A DNA stretch of 64,000 nt from Gordius sp. MW1 (lineage: Eukaryota; Nematomorpha; Gordioida; Gordea; Gordiidae): positions 19,602,060-19,666,059 of the forward strand of contig OZ038529.1 of the NCBI GenBank assembly GCA_964036665.1, in the 5' to 3' direction. The notes beneath the pieces are model-generated. The model did not search any database, was not told the origin of the DNA, and saw only the letters and a list, made by a program, of their open reading frames with translations. The translations under genes were made by a program, and so were the position numbers. Positions 38,598 through 50,890 of this stretch are shown here, piece after piece; within the stretch, counting starts at the first letter, position 1; every line of letters starts with the position of its first letter.

Positions 38598-39107
38598 CGA
38601 GTCTAAATTAAAAAATTGTAAACTTAAAAATTTTGCCTTGTAATATTGAATTAATTGCTATGCAATTTATTCAAATTCGATTGTTAAAATAAGAAAATTT
38701 TCATGTTTTTTTATTAGCTCCCCCCCCCCTCTATTAGTTTTTAAATCACAGCTTCTTAAACTTTTCATTTTTAAATAAACACTGGTATGAAGTTAAGTAT
38801 GCTCGTGATTTGGCAGTAGATGTCATCGATAATATTCATTGATTTTAAATCCCAATCACTTCAACTCTCTCCCCAATGAATATAATACACCGAAACTATC
38901 TAATAATCCTTAAATCCCCCGTCTAAAATTCATTCTTATTTAAAATAAGACCCATAAATTGTCGCATAAAATACCAGCCGATTGGTAAGCCAGACGTGTA
39001 AATTACCTCATATTTCTCGTCGCTAAAGTTAATAAGAACTAACAGAACTACCAAAAACTAAACAATTACTCGTATTGGCTCTAATCATTTTCAAACTTTA
39101 TGCTCCG

Positions 39108-39231
39108 TGTGTTGTGAAAAGGGCTGGGTTTTGTTTGGTCGACCTTTAGTTTTAATCGACCAAACATAAACAGGCCAAAGTTGACTAAAACTAAAGATCG
39201 ATAAACAAAACCCAGCCGTTTTTACAACACT
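39108..39231. mobile_element. AGTGTTGTAAA-family MITE, copy 3 (short)
   Basis: Ends GTGTTGTGAAAAGGGCTGGG and CCCAGCCGTTTTTACAACACT around a GGTCGACCTTTAG/TCGACCAAACATAAAC core. It is the shortest of the three copies. No convincing target duplication remains. Confidence 0.75.
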
Positions 39232-39535
39232 ACTCCATATCATTGATAATAACTAATATGTGCTAAAATCACGAAAATCGAGCAAAATATCGGCTTTTTA
39301 TTAAAAACCTGCATAAATTATCTGATTTACCAGTTAAGATTATATAAAAAAGCGAAAAATAAACGTGAACGAGCGACAAACATTGGATAGCGTGCGAACA
39401 TTTACATACAACGTTCTAATTTTAACACCCTCTCGATAAAACCACAATGACCACCACCCCCCCCCCCTTTATGTAATAAAAAATCGGGGAGGACTTTAAC
39501 CTAAATAAACTGCGTTCTAATAACATAATTGCTCA

Positions 39536-39681
39536 TCAACCGGCGTGGCCAGGGGTAGGCAGGGAGGGGCAGCTCCCCTCCCCCCCCCCAAGTAAAATTA
39601 TAGTTTAAATTTTCAAAAAATACTCTTTTGCCCCTCAGCCTATTGCCTCCGTTCAATCAAAATTCCGGCTACGTCCCTATA
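39536..39681. mobile_element. Degenerate CATGGGCGTAGCC-family MITE
   Basis: CCGGCGTGGCCAGGGGTAGG at the left, AATTCCGGCTACGTCCCT at the right, with C tract and the TTTTGCCCCTC block between. Ends are worn; boundaries are approximate. Confidence 0.6.
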
Positions 39682-40446
39682 ATTGCTTTTTGCTAAAAAA
39701 AACTTGAAAATCTTTTCTTTTAGTCTCTTTTGCAACTACGGGCGATATCAGATACTCTTTAGTAGATCAATTATTTTGGAATATTGATATAATTATATTT
39801 TTCACGATAAAATACTGCTAAACACCTGGACTTCTATATCCCGAGTCACACTGAACTTAAAGCTCCATTTAAAATTTAATTATACGATTTTTAAAATTTT
39901 AAAAGATTTTCACCCTCGTAAACATTAATTATATTTACATTTATCTTGTTTTTATTATCTGAAACCATATTATATTTTTAACACCCTCTAACATTCCCGC
40001 AAACAAATCCATAAACAATAACTGATTAAAACGTTTAAAATTCATCGTTCGACATTCATTAAAAAACGTATATGTAAATCTTAGTATAAAAAAAAATATG
40101 AAACTTTGCGGGGAAAAGCAAGTTATCGCAAAAACACGATCCATCTTCCTTCGTATGATTAATTTTAAGGTCGTACACAACACCGCTTCTCGCGTTATGT
40201 GAATGAGTGAGTGCTTTATACATTTATTAAAAGACGAGCTCGTTGCCTATGCCTATGCTAAGGACATAACAAACCGACTCGTTCCCCATTTTGCCTCAAC
40301 TAATTTCATAATTTTTTAATATTGATAAAATACTGTTTTTAACTACTGTGTTATGATAGTAGAATAATTTTATCAAATTGCTAAATAAACATAAAGGTAG
40401 GATAAATAATCTCTTAAATTTATTATCTATCAAATAGGGGTCAGGC

Positions 40447-40621
40447 ACGGGCGTAGCCAAGAGGGGGGGGGAGAGGGGGGGGGCGGCTGCCCCACTCTAA
40501 ATCCAGATATTTGCTGAAATTTATTAAAATTATGACCATCAATTAAAAGGATGATCATTTTGCCCCTCCCTAAATCATTATTGCCCCCCCCCCTCATATT
40601 CCATTACTGACTACGCCCATG
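40447..40621. mobile_element. CATGGGCGTAGCC-family MITE
   Basis: Left end ACGGGCGTAGCCAAG with G tracts, right end GACTACGCCCATG, with internal ATTTTGCCCCTCCC. No clear target duplication. Confidence 0.75.
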
Positions 40622-42684
40622 AATTAGTTATGAAGTAGGAGTCTAAGTTTCATTTATATATGCCAAAATTATGCAAGGGAACGGAAGAGCATAAAAAGTT
40701 TTTAAAAATACTTGGTCCGAGATTATTATACTAGGTGAACAACAAACATATTGGCTCCTGATTTTATTAAATTATAAATGAGGCGCATGTTTAAGGTTTA
40801 GAAATCTTACATTTTTTGCATTTTCAAGCTTTGAAATCAAAACACTATGAAAGGCATCAATGCACAGTTAAGACTTATAATATTAATTACTATATTAATT
40901 ATTACCTTATAGCTACTCATAAATGAATCAGTCCCTGTTGAGTTATATTGTTCAGATGCTATACCCTGTAGGCATATTAAGATTATTGCTTTAGAGAAAA
41001 GTGACTAACTGATCCAATTATAATTTATACAACTAGCATACCTTATGCATTTACCTAAGCTTATGTATTCCAAAAAACAAAAGTTGATTTTATTAAATAA
41101 AGTTATGGTTTTAAAGTGAATATTTTTAGAAATTAAAAAATTCAAGTGAAAACTTAATGATTATACTGATTGACTCAGAATAAATATAGAAAAATTTTAA
41201 ATACTTGTTAAAAGTAAAACATGATGAAGATAATAATCAAATATGATTTTTATGTCTTAAAAACATTATTATAAAGTTTAGAATGTTAAACAAAATTATT
41301 GCAAATAATTGAAAAAAAATACTACTTTTGAAAAAAATGATGCATTTTATATTTAGTTAACAAAGACGTTCAATTATTTTAAAAATATAATAAATTTGCC
41401 CCTCCCTAATTCATTCTCAAACTTTCTTGGCCAACTCTCATGTATATACTAATTACTCTTGGACTATTAAAAAAGTGGTTTTTGAGAATAAGTATTTATT
41501 AAAACATTTGCCAAAACATTACATAAATTAAGTCATGCAAAATATTGGCATTTTAAACTTCATGTTCAAGGTTAATAAGCTCATAATAATAGATATATTT
41601 ATTTCATTAGAAGTAAGCAATGATGAGTGTTTTTAAAATAAGCACCATTAATTTGTCAAAATTTTTTTATATATTTAACAAAATTGATTTTAGGTTTTTC
41701 AAAGTGAAATTTAAATATATTTACCTACAGTCCCCATTCGAATTATAAAAATAAACAAACAATTCTATTATCGATTAAGCATGACTTTGCATCCCCTCTT
41801 ACCCTTTTGATATGTTCTATTTTGGGATGACATAATAGCTATGTCATGATTTTAAATCGATTTAAGATTCCATATGATATCACGAATGAGGCGCAACCTC
41901 AGACTATGACAAATGGATTATTTCCACACCTTCTCACCAATACCATTAATTGATAAAAATAAATTATTAAACACTTTTTATATAATTCAGGTGTCTTAAT
42001 TAAAATTAAATTTCCTATTCCAAAGTTTGCGAATGTCAAGATCGTTTAATTATAATCAATGGGCCTCAAATTTAAATAAAAGCGATTTTTGAATAAAATT
42101 CTAATAAAAGTAAATAATTTTTTGTAAAAAAATAATTAATCTTTATAAGCTTCTACGCAAATTGTGATATTATTAAAAACAGGTATAATATTTTAGTTTT
42201 TAAATAAAATATTGGATTTAAATTATCAGTTAGCGATGGTCTTATATGCTTCTTATGTAGTAAAATAGATTCAGCTAATAATAGCTCATTTTTATCTTGT
42301 CTTTGATAAATACTTTGAAAAAAAAGATGCATGGGCGTACGCAAAGGGGGGGGGGAGGTTTGAGTTAAACACTCCCCGTCCCCGCGGACAAAATATTTTT
42401 AAAGTTAATGAACACAGTGGGATCACGTTACATAATATTATGTTGTATTAGAACGCTTAAATAACATTATTATGACATGTTTTTATCAATTGAGCCTACA
42501 GTACATTCTCTTCTATAACATCTGTCACACAAGCGTCAATAGAATGTAAAATTTAAAAAATTTAGCTGACTTACAACAATATACATATGTGTGCTTGGCT
42601 AGATATGAGGCGAGAGTGGAAGAGAAGGAGAAAGGGAGAGATTTATGTGTTAGTAAACTCGCGTTTGTAGTATGTACTCTAATG
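40622..42684. other. AT-rich intergenic or 5' intronic stretch
   Basis: No gene recognised. It contains a lone right-end-like fragment of the CATGGGCG family near 41397-41450 and a lone left-end-like fragment with a G tract near 42330-42360. It may belong to a long 5' intron of E-Syt if upstream exons exist. Confidence 0.35.
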
Positions 42685-43493
42685 CAGTGATTCTTAACCT
42701 GGGGGTCGCGGCCCCCTAAGGGGGCCGTCACCAGTTTGCCGGGGGGCCGCCAAATTATGCAAAACATTTTAGAATATAATATTCAGAAAAGCTTTAGAAA
42801 AAAAACTCACCAGGGGGATTCGAACTCGTTGCCTTCTGTTTACAAGATGTTCGCTATAACCATTCACACCCTGCTGGTATTAAAAAAAGCTGCGAAACTT
42901 ATTATTATAATAAAAATATTTTTTTCAGTATTAGAATTTAGAATTAATAAATGTTTATAATTTAAAATCTTTGTTTAAAACTAAAAGTTTGCCGCAATTT
43001 CGGATACAAATTCGTGCAGAATATTCTCCATTATTTTCAGCAGCAATGCAAAATTTGCTGCCTTTCGCTAGTACATATTTGTGTGAAAAAGGCTTCTCAA
43101 CTATGGTGGATATAAAAACTAAAAAATGCAATCGATTGCGACTAGATTCTTGCATGAGGATAGCATTATAATCAATTGAACCAAGAATTAACAAATTGGT
43201 TGATGATGTTCAGCAGCAGAAATCTCATTTAATATATTTCCGAATGCATATATTTTTTATTATAAATGAATACTTTTTATGTTTAATTATGAAGTTTTTA
43301 TGTTATTTAAATAGATAATGAAATAATAAAGTTGTGTTTTATGTTTATTATATAATAAAATGAAACAATAATAGAAAATCAATATATAGATAATTTAACA
43401 AATATAAATTATTATAAAAAAAGTGGGGGGGGGCAGCAAAAAAATTATAAAATATTTGGGGGGCCGCGTGTATAAAAATGTTAAGAACCACTG
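42685..43493 (+). mobile_element. hAT element, internally deleted, with transposase C-terminus
   Basis: Ends CAGTGATTCTTAACC and GTTAAGAACCACTG are inverted repeats; CTCTAATG flanks both sides exactly (42677-42684, 43494-43501). The 809-bp interior keeps one coding piece at 42971-43171 with LLPFASTYLCEKGFSTMVDI and KKCNRLRLDSCMRIAL, the C-terminal dimerisation region of hAT transposases of the ZBED5/SCND3-like type. The zinc finger and most of the RNase H-like catalytic domain are missing, so it is non-autonomous. GC-rich blocks next to both ends (GGGGGTCGCGGCC, GGGGGGCCGC) are also mirrored. Confidence 0.9.
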
Positions 43494-43663
43494 CTCTAAT
43501 GTATTATGTTTTCCAGCTATAGTGATACGAATTTTAATAAAGGGGAAAGGTTCACGTACACCCGATTAAATTAACTATTGAGGTAAACAAAAAAATAAAT
43601 TAATGGACATATAGTTGAAACTTTAATCTACAGGAATTAATTTATATTTTTCAGTATTAATTT

Positions 43664-43870
43664 AAAAATGTCGTGGCAATATAGCCTCAAAAAGTTAAAA
43701 TGAGCATTTTTAGCACCTTCAACCTCGTTTTAAAAACTGGAAGTTTTGGAAAAAACTAAAAATATATTGATTTTCAGTGCAAAAAATTTTATCAGAATTT
43801 TTGGTCTAATTGTGGGATGGAATCACAAAGTCAATATTTGTAGACCTGTGTTATTTTACACATTCTTTTT
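43664..43870 (+). repeat. Dispersed repeat family, copy B
   Basis: Diverged match to 9597-9800: TCGTGGCAATATAGCCTCAA ... TTTTATCAGAATTTTTGGTC ... CAATATTTGTAG, same orientation. Non-coding. Confidence 0.55.
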
Positions 43871-43969
43871 TTTTATTAATTTGTAGTCATGGGCGTTGCA
43901 ATAAAGATTTGAAGGGGGGGGGGGGGGGGGGGTTTTGGATGTAGGGTCTGCTACACCTATGTTTGTAGT

Positions 43970-45546
43970 TAGTGTTTCGATCTCGTCTCAGTCTCGAAAA
44001 CAAAATCTCGTCTCGTCTCGACTTTAAAAAAAGTATAAACGGAATAAAATTTTCTCATGTTTTATTAAAAATATTAAAATAAGTGTTAAAAAATCCAAAT
44101 GGCAAACTTTTTTAATCTTTGAAAAACTTTAATACACAAACTTTATAAAGATTTAGCGGGACCTTACATCTCATTGATAATATAAAGATATGAATTAATT
44201 CATAAAGATAACATTTTCTATGGAAAGTGCAGACTATAAAAGCTATAAATAAATTAGAAGTATTGAAAATTAAATTTTATTGTTCTAGCAAATTTTAACA
44301 TCTGTATCAAATTACTATGTATGTCAACCATAAATAGACTTAAAAAATTATAAGTTCGCATATAATTGACTTAGGTGCATATTTGAGCAAATTGAGACCC
44401 TTTATTGACCTTGGCTAAAGCTTCAAAATAAACATTAATATATTTAATGCAAACGTTCAAGTATTGATATTACCATCATCAATTATAGCCCATAGTGTTT
44501 ATTGCATGTTTATAGCGTTATAAACCATAAATTGCGAGTGACATGATAATATTATTATTCACAGAATTGATAACAAGTTACACATATTAAAACGTTGTAA
44601 AAACAACAATATAAGCAGCAATATTGTAGGATTAAGGTGCACGTATTTTAATTATGACAAAAATCGTTAGTCAAATAAATATTTCAAATCATTACCTTAC
44701 AATTCTAACTAACTTTCCCATTAAAATTTATTGAATACAGTATTAGGTTCGTGTATTTATTTTATATTGCACAATTATAGATATAGTAGTAAATTTGAAT
44801 GCACCTGCCAACCCAGCTTATAATGTGAAAAGTAATGCATATGACAAAACTAAGTATTACCATAATGTCTTATTAAGGTTCAAAAATTTTGGAGGTATAC
44901 TAATAAAGCATAAAAACTACTAGATAACTCATGATTCAAGATTTAATCTATTGCGTGGTCAATCAATACTCTATTGTACTTTTGAAATCGTAAGACGGGT
45001 GCTCAAAAATCTCGAGCCACCATAGCTTAACTTGTATAATTAATTATATGCAAACTGATTGACCACCAATTTATAATTACCGCATCATGCAGGATGAGTA
45101 ACTGCGAAATTCAAATATGCTTTAGTAATATTTGCTATTTCATCAGAACTCCTAAAATTTTGTAAATTTAATAATGCTATGGATACAAATATGTGATAAA
45201 TATATTATTTATTCACACACCCTAAGGGTCAATACTTAGGTAAATGATTGCCAAATTTTAAGTTTTTTGCAGATATATAATATTGACACTTATGAGATTT
45301 TTAATATCAAATATATTCCATACTTATTGATTTACACTTAATACCTTAAATGTAAATCACGCAAATTAAAATACACAATAATTTACTAAAGTTCAACGAT
45401 CAATAAAAAAGTCGAGATCTCGCCGAAAAAATCTCGTATCGTCTTAACATCAAAATTCTTGTCTAGATCTCGGGTCAGTTAATTCTCGTCTCGTCTTGGT
45501 TTTTCGAGACGAGATCGAGAATTTTCTCCGTTTTTCCGCATCACTA
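43970..45546. mobile_element. Non-autonomous hAT-like element with CTCGTCTCG-rich ends
   Basis: TTTGTAGT flanks both sides exactly (43962-43969, 45547-45554). Ends TAGTGTTTCGATCTCG and CGGAAAAACGG...CACTA (TAGTGATGCGG inverted) share the TAGTG terminus. Subterminal blocks are rich in TCTCGTCTCGTCTCG on the left and GAGACGAGATCGAGA on the right. The 1.5-kb interior is AT-rich, with no ORF of note. Confidence 0.8.
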
Positions 45547-45554
45547 TTTGTAGT

Positions 45555-46587
45555 CATAATCATTTTATGACTTTCTTCCACTAAACTTTTGTCCGCATGA
45601 TTGCTAAGGTGAAGCTGCGGTTTAGGTGCTGTCTACTAGTCCAGGTGGATTGCGCAATGCTCTTGAAGTGATCGGCTCGTTTTCGCACCAATCTACCTTC
45701 AGATTCAATCTGGTATGCCATCAGACTTGTTGATAGGACTATAGCTCCTTCTTACCATCCATGACTAAATTCGTAACCTACCCACACGGGTTTTCTTAGA
45801 TTCAAACTCTCGCGGCTTTTCCTTTAGGTTATGTCTCTCCTCCGTTATTTTAGCGCTGACATATTGTTCTTTTACACGAAAACGTACTCAATCTTGGGGC
45901 ATTCCCTAAATATCCTTTTAAAATTTTCTACAGAAAGGGTATCCATCACTTCACACTTATGTTCAACTACAACAAAGTTTTGTGAGATGGCCATTAATTC
46001 GCTGGCAAATACAAAGCTAAATCTATTGGGGTCGATATAGAAAGCATGTGCGTTTGCTTGAGAGTGTTAGAGGAGATGGGGATAAAAAATAAATTAAATT
46101 AATACGTTTTTTACTGCACGAGTGATATTTTAGAAAAGGGGAAATTTTTTATTGGAGATGGGAGAGAAATCAAAGAAGTATTAGTTTATCTCCTATTGGT
46201 AAACGGATGGTAGGGATAAAAGGGGGTTGATTTTAAGAAATTGATGTTGATTAACTAGGGGACTGGAGTAGTAGAAATGTAGAGGGGATTTTAAAGTTAA
46301 ATTTAACGGAATAGTTGTTTTAAGGAAAGGATAAATAACGGGGATGAAGTATTTATGAGGGAAGGGAGGAATGAGATTGTTTTGTCGGCATAATGTAGCC
46401 TTTGTCCGACATGGCTGCTATATCATATCCCCTTTCTTGCACGGCAGATTTATTTTTATTTTTCAGTGTCAGCCTCGTCTACCTTCAAATCCTTTTGTTT
46501 AATGTTTTCCTCCACAGGTGGGGTTTTCCCGCTAGCCCTATTTACCTCCCAACCTCCCGGTAGTTTATTTACTTAGATCCGTAACCA
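45555..46587. other. Intergenic stretch before the LTR element
   Basis: No recognised gene. The open frame at 45831-46040 has no family resemblance. Composition is less AT-rich than in neighbouring DNA. The GCCAG at 46588-46592 is the target site of the LTR composite. Confidence 0.35.
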
Positions 46588-46592
46588 GCCAG

Positions 46593-46879
46593 TGTAATGG
46601 AGTAGTATTCAAGGTAGCCTTTTTGAATACACGCGTTTTTACTATACTTGAGCGCGGTCACAGACATTTGATTATACTCTTAGCCATTTGAATACACCTT
46701 AGTTTACACCGTACTTGGTATCTCTTATTTGATTATGTATGTCCTTCTTTATAATTATTACTCGCAGTTATCTATAAAAAGCCGTGTTTATTTAATAAAA
46801 GAGTCTCTCTGTGCCTGTCTGTCTCTGTCTCCTGATTTAGTGTATGGTTTAGGACAATACCCCCGGCCACTTCGTTACA
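46593..46879 (+). repeat. 5' LTR of the gypsy element
   Basis: 287 bp, beginning TG and ending CA (TGTAATGGAG ... TTCGTTACA). A TATA-like TATAAAAA at 46773-46780 and AATAAA at 46794-46799 mark the likely U3/R region, so the element should start transcription here. It follows the GCCAG target site directly. Confidence 0.92.
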
Positions 46880-46881
46880 AC

Positions 46882-46892
46882 TGGCGACGAGG
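46882..46892 (+). promoter_or_regulatory. Primer-binding site
   Basis: TGGCGACGAGG begins two bases after the LTR. A TGG start complements the CCA end of a tRNA, as expected for first-strand priming. I did not assign the tRNA. The inverted second copy begins at this same boundary. Confidence 0.75.
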
Positions 46893-46931
46893 AAAAACCC
46901 TTCCACACCTAACTAGCAATTATCAATCAAG

Positions 46932-49900
46932 ATGACGTAGAAGAAGCCGGACATTGGGTCAAAATCCGAATTAGATTCTGGATATTCTTTTGATAGGGTT
47001 AGAGATATACCACTATGATTCAACAAAAAATATTGATGATTATCTTTATCATTTAGAATTAATTTTTCGTCTTAGAAATATTACAGGAGATTTTAGAAAA
47101 ATAGTATTATTGTCTTATATCGGAAGTTTACATTTGAGCAAAATTAGGAGCCAAATATATTCTAAGGAGGTAGATAATGTTACTTATGAGGAAATAAAGG
47201 AATCTTTGATAAGGATATATTCAGATAAAAATTCAATTTATCATTACAGAGAAATATTATTTAAATTGGAGAGAACTAGCGAGAGTATAATAGATTTTTC
47301 AATAAAACTTAAAAATATTATAAACCGATGCAAATATAATTTACCAACTGACGAAATTTTACGTGATATTTTTATCCTTGGGGTCAAATTACCTAGACTA
47401 AATATTGAATTAAGGGCCAAATACCCCTTAGGTAACATAACGTTTGATGAAACCGTAAATTTAGCGCTGGCTCTTTCATCAATTGAAGGTGAAACGTCCA
47501 ACGAATTGGATATAAATAAATTACGATAGGATAAAACATTCGGGAATTGGAATAATAATTTTTCTAAAAATGTTCCTAATTTTAGCACTTTTAGGAACAC
47601 GAAAGTCGTATGTTATAGGTGTGGAAGAGCAAATCATCTGGCCCGAGATTGCAGGTGGAATCCTCCTTTTCCTCCAAGAAACAATCCTCCTTTTCCGCCA
47701 AGAGACATATCCGCTCTCAAAAACAAAGACGAGACAACAAAAGCGGAGATTGATGTTTTGATCAATGAGAGACCATATACGTTTCAATTCTATACGGGGG
47801 CCGCTTGCACAGTTATAGATGAACCAACGTGGCGTAGCATAGGAAAACCACCACTAACACCGGGTTCGGAGATATATGGTTATGGCAAAACCAAAATTCA
47901 AACTTTGGGGAAATGCAGTGCCAAGGTAGAAGTTAACAATGAATCACATGTCATAGATGTACATGTTATTAAAGGTAAAGGAAATTTGATTTTCGGTATC
48001 CCTCACATTATTAAATACAAATTATCACTTCCACCAATCATTAAATTAAATGTTATTTCCGATAAAGAAAAATATTTAACGGAAGACGATATTTTTAAAC
48101 AGTTTCCAACAGTTTTTAGTCAAAAATTGGGTAAAGTTAAAGACCTTAAAGTCGTGATTGAAGTAGAAAAAACAGCATGTCCCATAAGCTACATGGCGAG
48201 ACGGGTACCATTTCCAATGCGTCAAGCTATCGAAAGAGAATTGAAACGTTTAGAAAGTGAAGGGGTTATTCGAAAAATCGATCCAACCACAACTCCAATC
48301 AAATGGGCAACACCTACGGTTAACATCAGGAAGAAATCCGGTGACGTCCGTATATGTGGTGACTTCAGAGTGACGTTAAATAAGTATCTATCAAAGGATA
48401 ACGATCTTCTTCCAACGTTCAATGACGTCGCGAATGAAATATCGGGTGGTAAAATATTTTCGATTATTGACTTAAAAGATGCATTTTTGCAATTACAAGT
48501 TTCGGAGGAAAGTTCAAAATTGTTAAACATAGCCACACATATAGGGTATTTTCAATATTTAAGGCTTCCTTTCGGTTTAACAACAGCGCCAATAATTTTT
48601 CACCGTTATATGAGAAATTTGCTCAAAGGCTTAAAAGGCGTAAGTGTTTTTATGGATGATATTATAATAAGTGGAAAAAATAAGGAAGATCATAATAAAA
48701 ATTTACTAGAAACACTAAATTTAATTAAAAATGCCGGATTAACAACGTCCCTAAACAAATTACAATTGTTCAAAAAATCTGTTAAATTTTTGGGCCATAC
48801 GATAGATGCTAATGGCATTCACCCTAGTGAAGATAAGGTGGAGGCAATTAAAAAATTTAAAGAACCAACTAATCGCAAAGAATTAAAATCATTCCTTGGT
48901 CTAGTTAACTATCTTGGAAGTTTTATTCCAAATTTGCAATCTAAAAGTTCAGTTTTGTATAAATTAACATCTACTAAAGTCAAATGGAATTGGACTATAA
49001 CAGAAAAACAGGCATTTAACAATATAAAAAACTTAATCTCAACAGATAAAACAATAATTCCATATCAAAATAATATACCTATTATAATTTCATGCGACGC
49101 TTCCGAAACAGGTTTAGGAGCTGTTATTTCACATAAATTTTTTAACGGACATGAAAGACCGATTGCTTTCACATCTCGGACACTTAGTCCAGCTGAGCGT
49201 AATTATTCGGTTATTGACCGAGAAGCTGCCGCAATCATGTTTGCTATACAAAAATTTCACGAATACATTTACGGTAGGAAATTTACATTAATTACAGACC
49301 ACCGCCCCTTGGAAAGAATTTTTGGTCCTAATAGGGATTTGAGTAAAGTAACAAATAATCGCTTAGTCAGATGGGCTACAAAACTTATGCACTATAATTT
49401 TGATATTAAATATATGCCGGGATCATCAAATAAATGTGCCGACGCTTTATCAAGGTTAATTCCAGTTTCAAATTATTATGATCCAGAAGAGGAACTTGAA
49501 GATAAAATAATTAAATTAAATCTAATTGATGACTTAACAATTAATAGAAAAACTTTGATTAACGAAACTTTAAAAGACGATATTTTAAAAGAAGTTATTA
49601 AATTATTTCAAAATAATTGGCAAGGAGATAGTTCTAACGATAAAGTTAAAAAATATTCTGATTTAAAGAATTTTAAATCATTTGAAGATAACCTACTATA
49701 TTTCAATAATAGAATTATTATTCCTTCTGGTTTAAAGTCACAGGTTTTAAATATACTACATAATGGGCACCCTGGGATTGGAGCGATGAAATCTTCAGGG
49801 AGATACTATGTATTTTGGACCAACATGGACAATGATATAGAACAATTTGTAAATGGTTGCAATAATTGCCAAGAAGGTAGGCCTTTAACGAAAGAAGTAC

Positions 49901-50706
49901 CAATGTCCAGCTGGAATATTCCCAACAAACCATGGGAAAGGATTCACATTGATTTGGCGGGGCCAATATCAAATAATTATTGGCTGGTTTGCATTGATGC
50001 CCTCACTAAATGGCCTGAAGTTATGGTTATAAAACAAATCAACACATCTAACATTATTTATAATCTACGAGTTTTATTTTGCAGATTTGGGCTTCCCCGT
50101 TATATAGTAAGTGACAATGGTCCTCAATTCACATCAGATGAATTTACAACTTTCTGCAAAAGAAATGGAATTTGAAATTTTCGGGGCGCACCGTACCACC
50201 CTAGAACGAACGGCCTAGCAGAAAGATATATAAGGACCATAAAGAACAAATTTTTTGCGGGAAGGAGACAAGGCCTAAACGATCGTGAAAATTTATTACA
50301 AGTTTTATTTAATATGCGAACGACGGTAAATACCACCACTGGTATTAGTCCGGGGGAAGGTATGTTCAATAGAAGACTTCGAACAACTCTTGACCAATTA
50401 AAATGGACACGGAAGGAGAAAATCAGTTATTCCGTTTGGAAACAAAAGTATTACAGGAACCGGGGCCTTGAATACCGTGATTTTGCTCCAAATCAAAAAG
50501 TTTGGGTACAAAATGACAGATCTCCAGGTTGGAGAGAAGGTCAAGTCCTTACGAAAAATAGTTACCTGACCTATGACGTACAATTGGGTGACAAAACTCA
50601 AGTAAAACACGCCGACCATATGAGAGTAGTCAAACGACCAGATCCAGCAGCGATTTCAGAAGACAACATACTTCCATACAAAAGAGTATCGGTTCTTAAA
50701 GGGTGG
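46932..50706 (+). pseudogene. gag-pol of the direct gypsy copy, inactivated
   Basis: Same gene as the inverted copy: Gag, CCHC knuckle, protease, reverse transcriptase, RNase H, integrase. It keeps the region after integrase that the inverted copy lacks. Damage: a stop at the third codon (46938-46940), a frameshift near 47013 relative to the inverted copy, a TAG at 47527-47529, protease active-site Asp changed to Tyr (codon 47791-47793, FYTGAA instead of DTGAA), and a TGA inside integrase (50173-50175). The longest open part is 47758-50175, carrying RT with FMDD and RNase H with DASETGLGAV. It cannot make an active Gag-Pol. Confidence 0.95.
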
Positions 50707-50711
50707 AGTAG

Positions 50712-50890
50712 TGTAATGGAGTAGTATTCAAGGTAGCCTTTTTGAATACACGCGTTTTTACTATACTTGAGCGCGGTCACAGACATTTGATTATACTCGT
50801 AGCCATTTGAATACACCTTAGTTTACACCGTACTTGGTATCTCTTATTTGATTATGTATGTCCTTCTTTATAATTATTACTCGCAGTTAT
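50712..50890 (+). repeat. 3' LTR, first 179 bp
   Basis: Matches 46593-46771 almost exactly, following the purine-rich AAAGGGTGGAGTAG (likely polypurine tract, 50698-50711). It stops abruptly just before the TATA box and is joined to the inverted internal copy with no shared bases at the join. Confidence 0.92.

Noticed and set aside
39941..40183. Candidate upstream E-Syt exon
   Set aside because: No convincing donor in phase with 37771 or coding similarity; left unassigned.
47244..50369. Antisense ORFs in the gypsy copies (e.g. 48222-48536, 49718-49972, and mirrors at 51000-53147)
   Set aside because: Shadows of the gag-pol frame; they appear in both copies only because the copies are near-identical.
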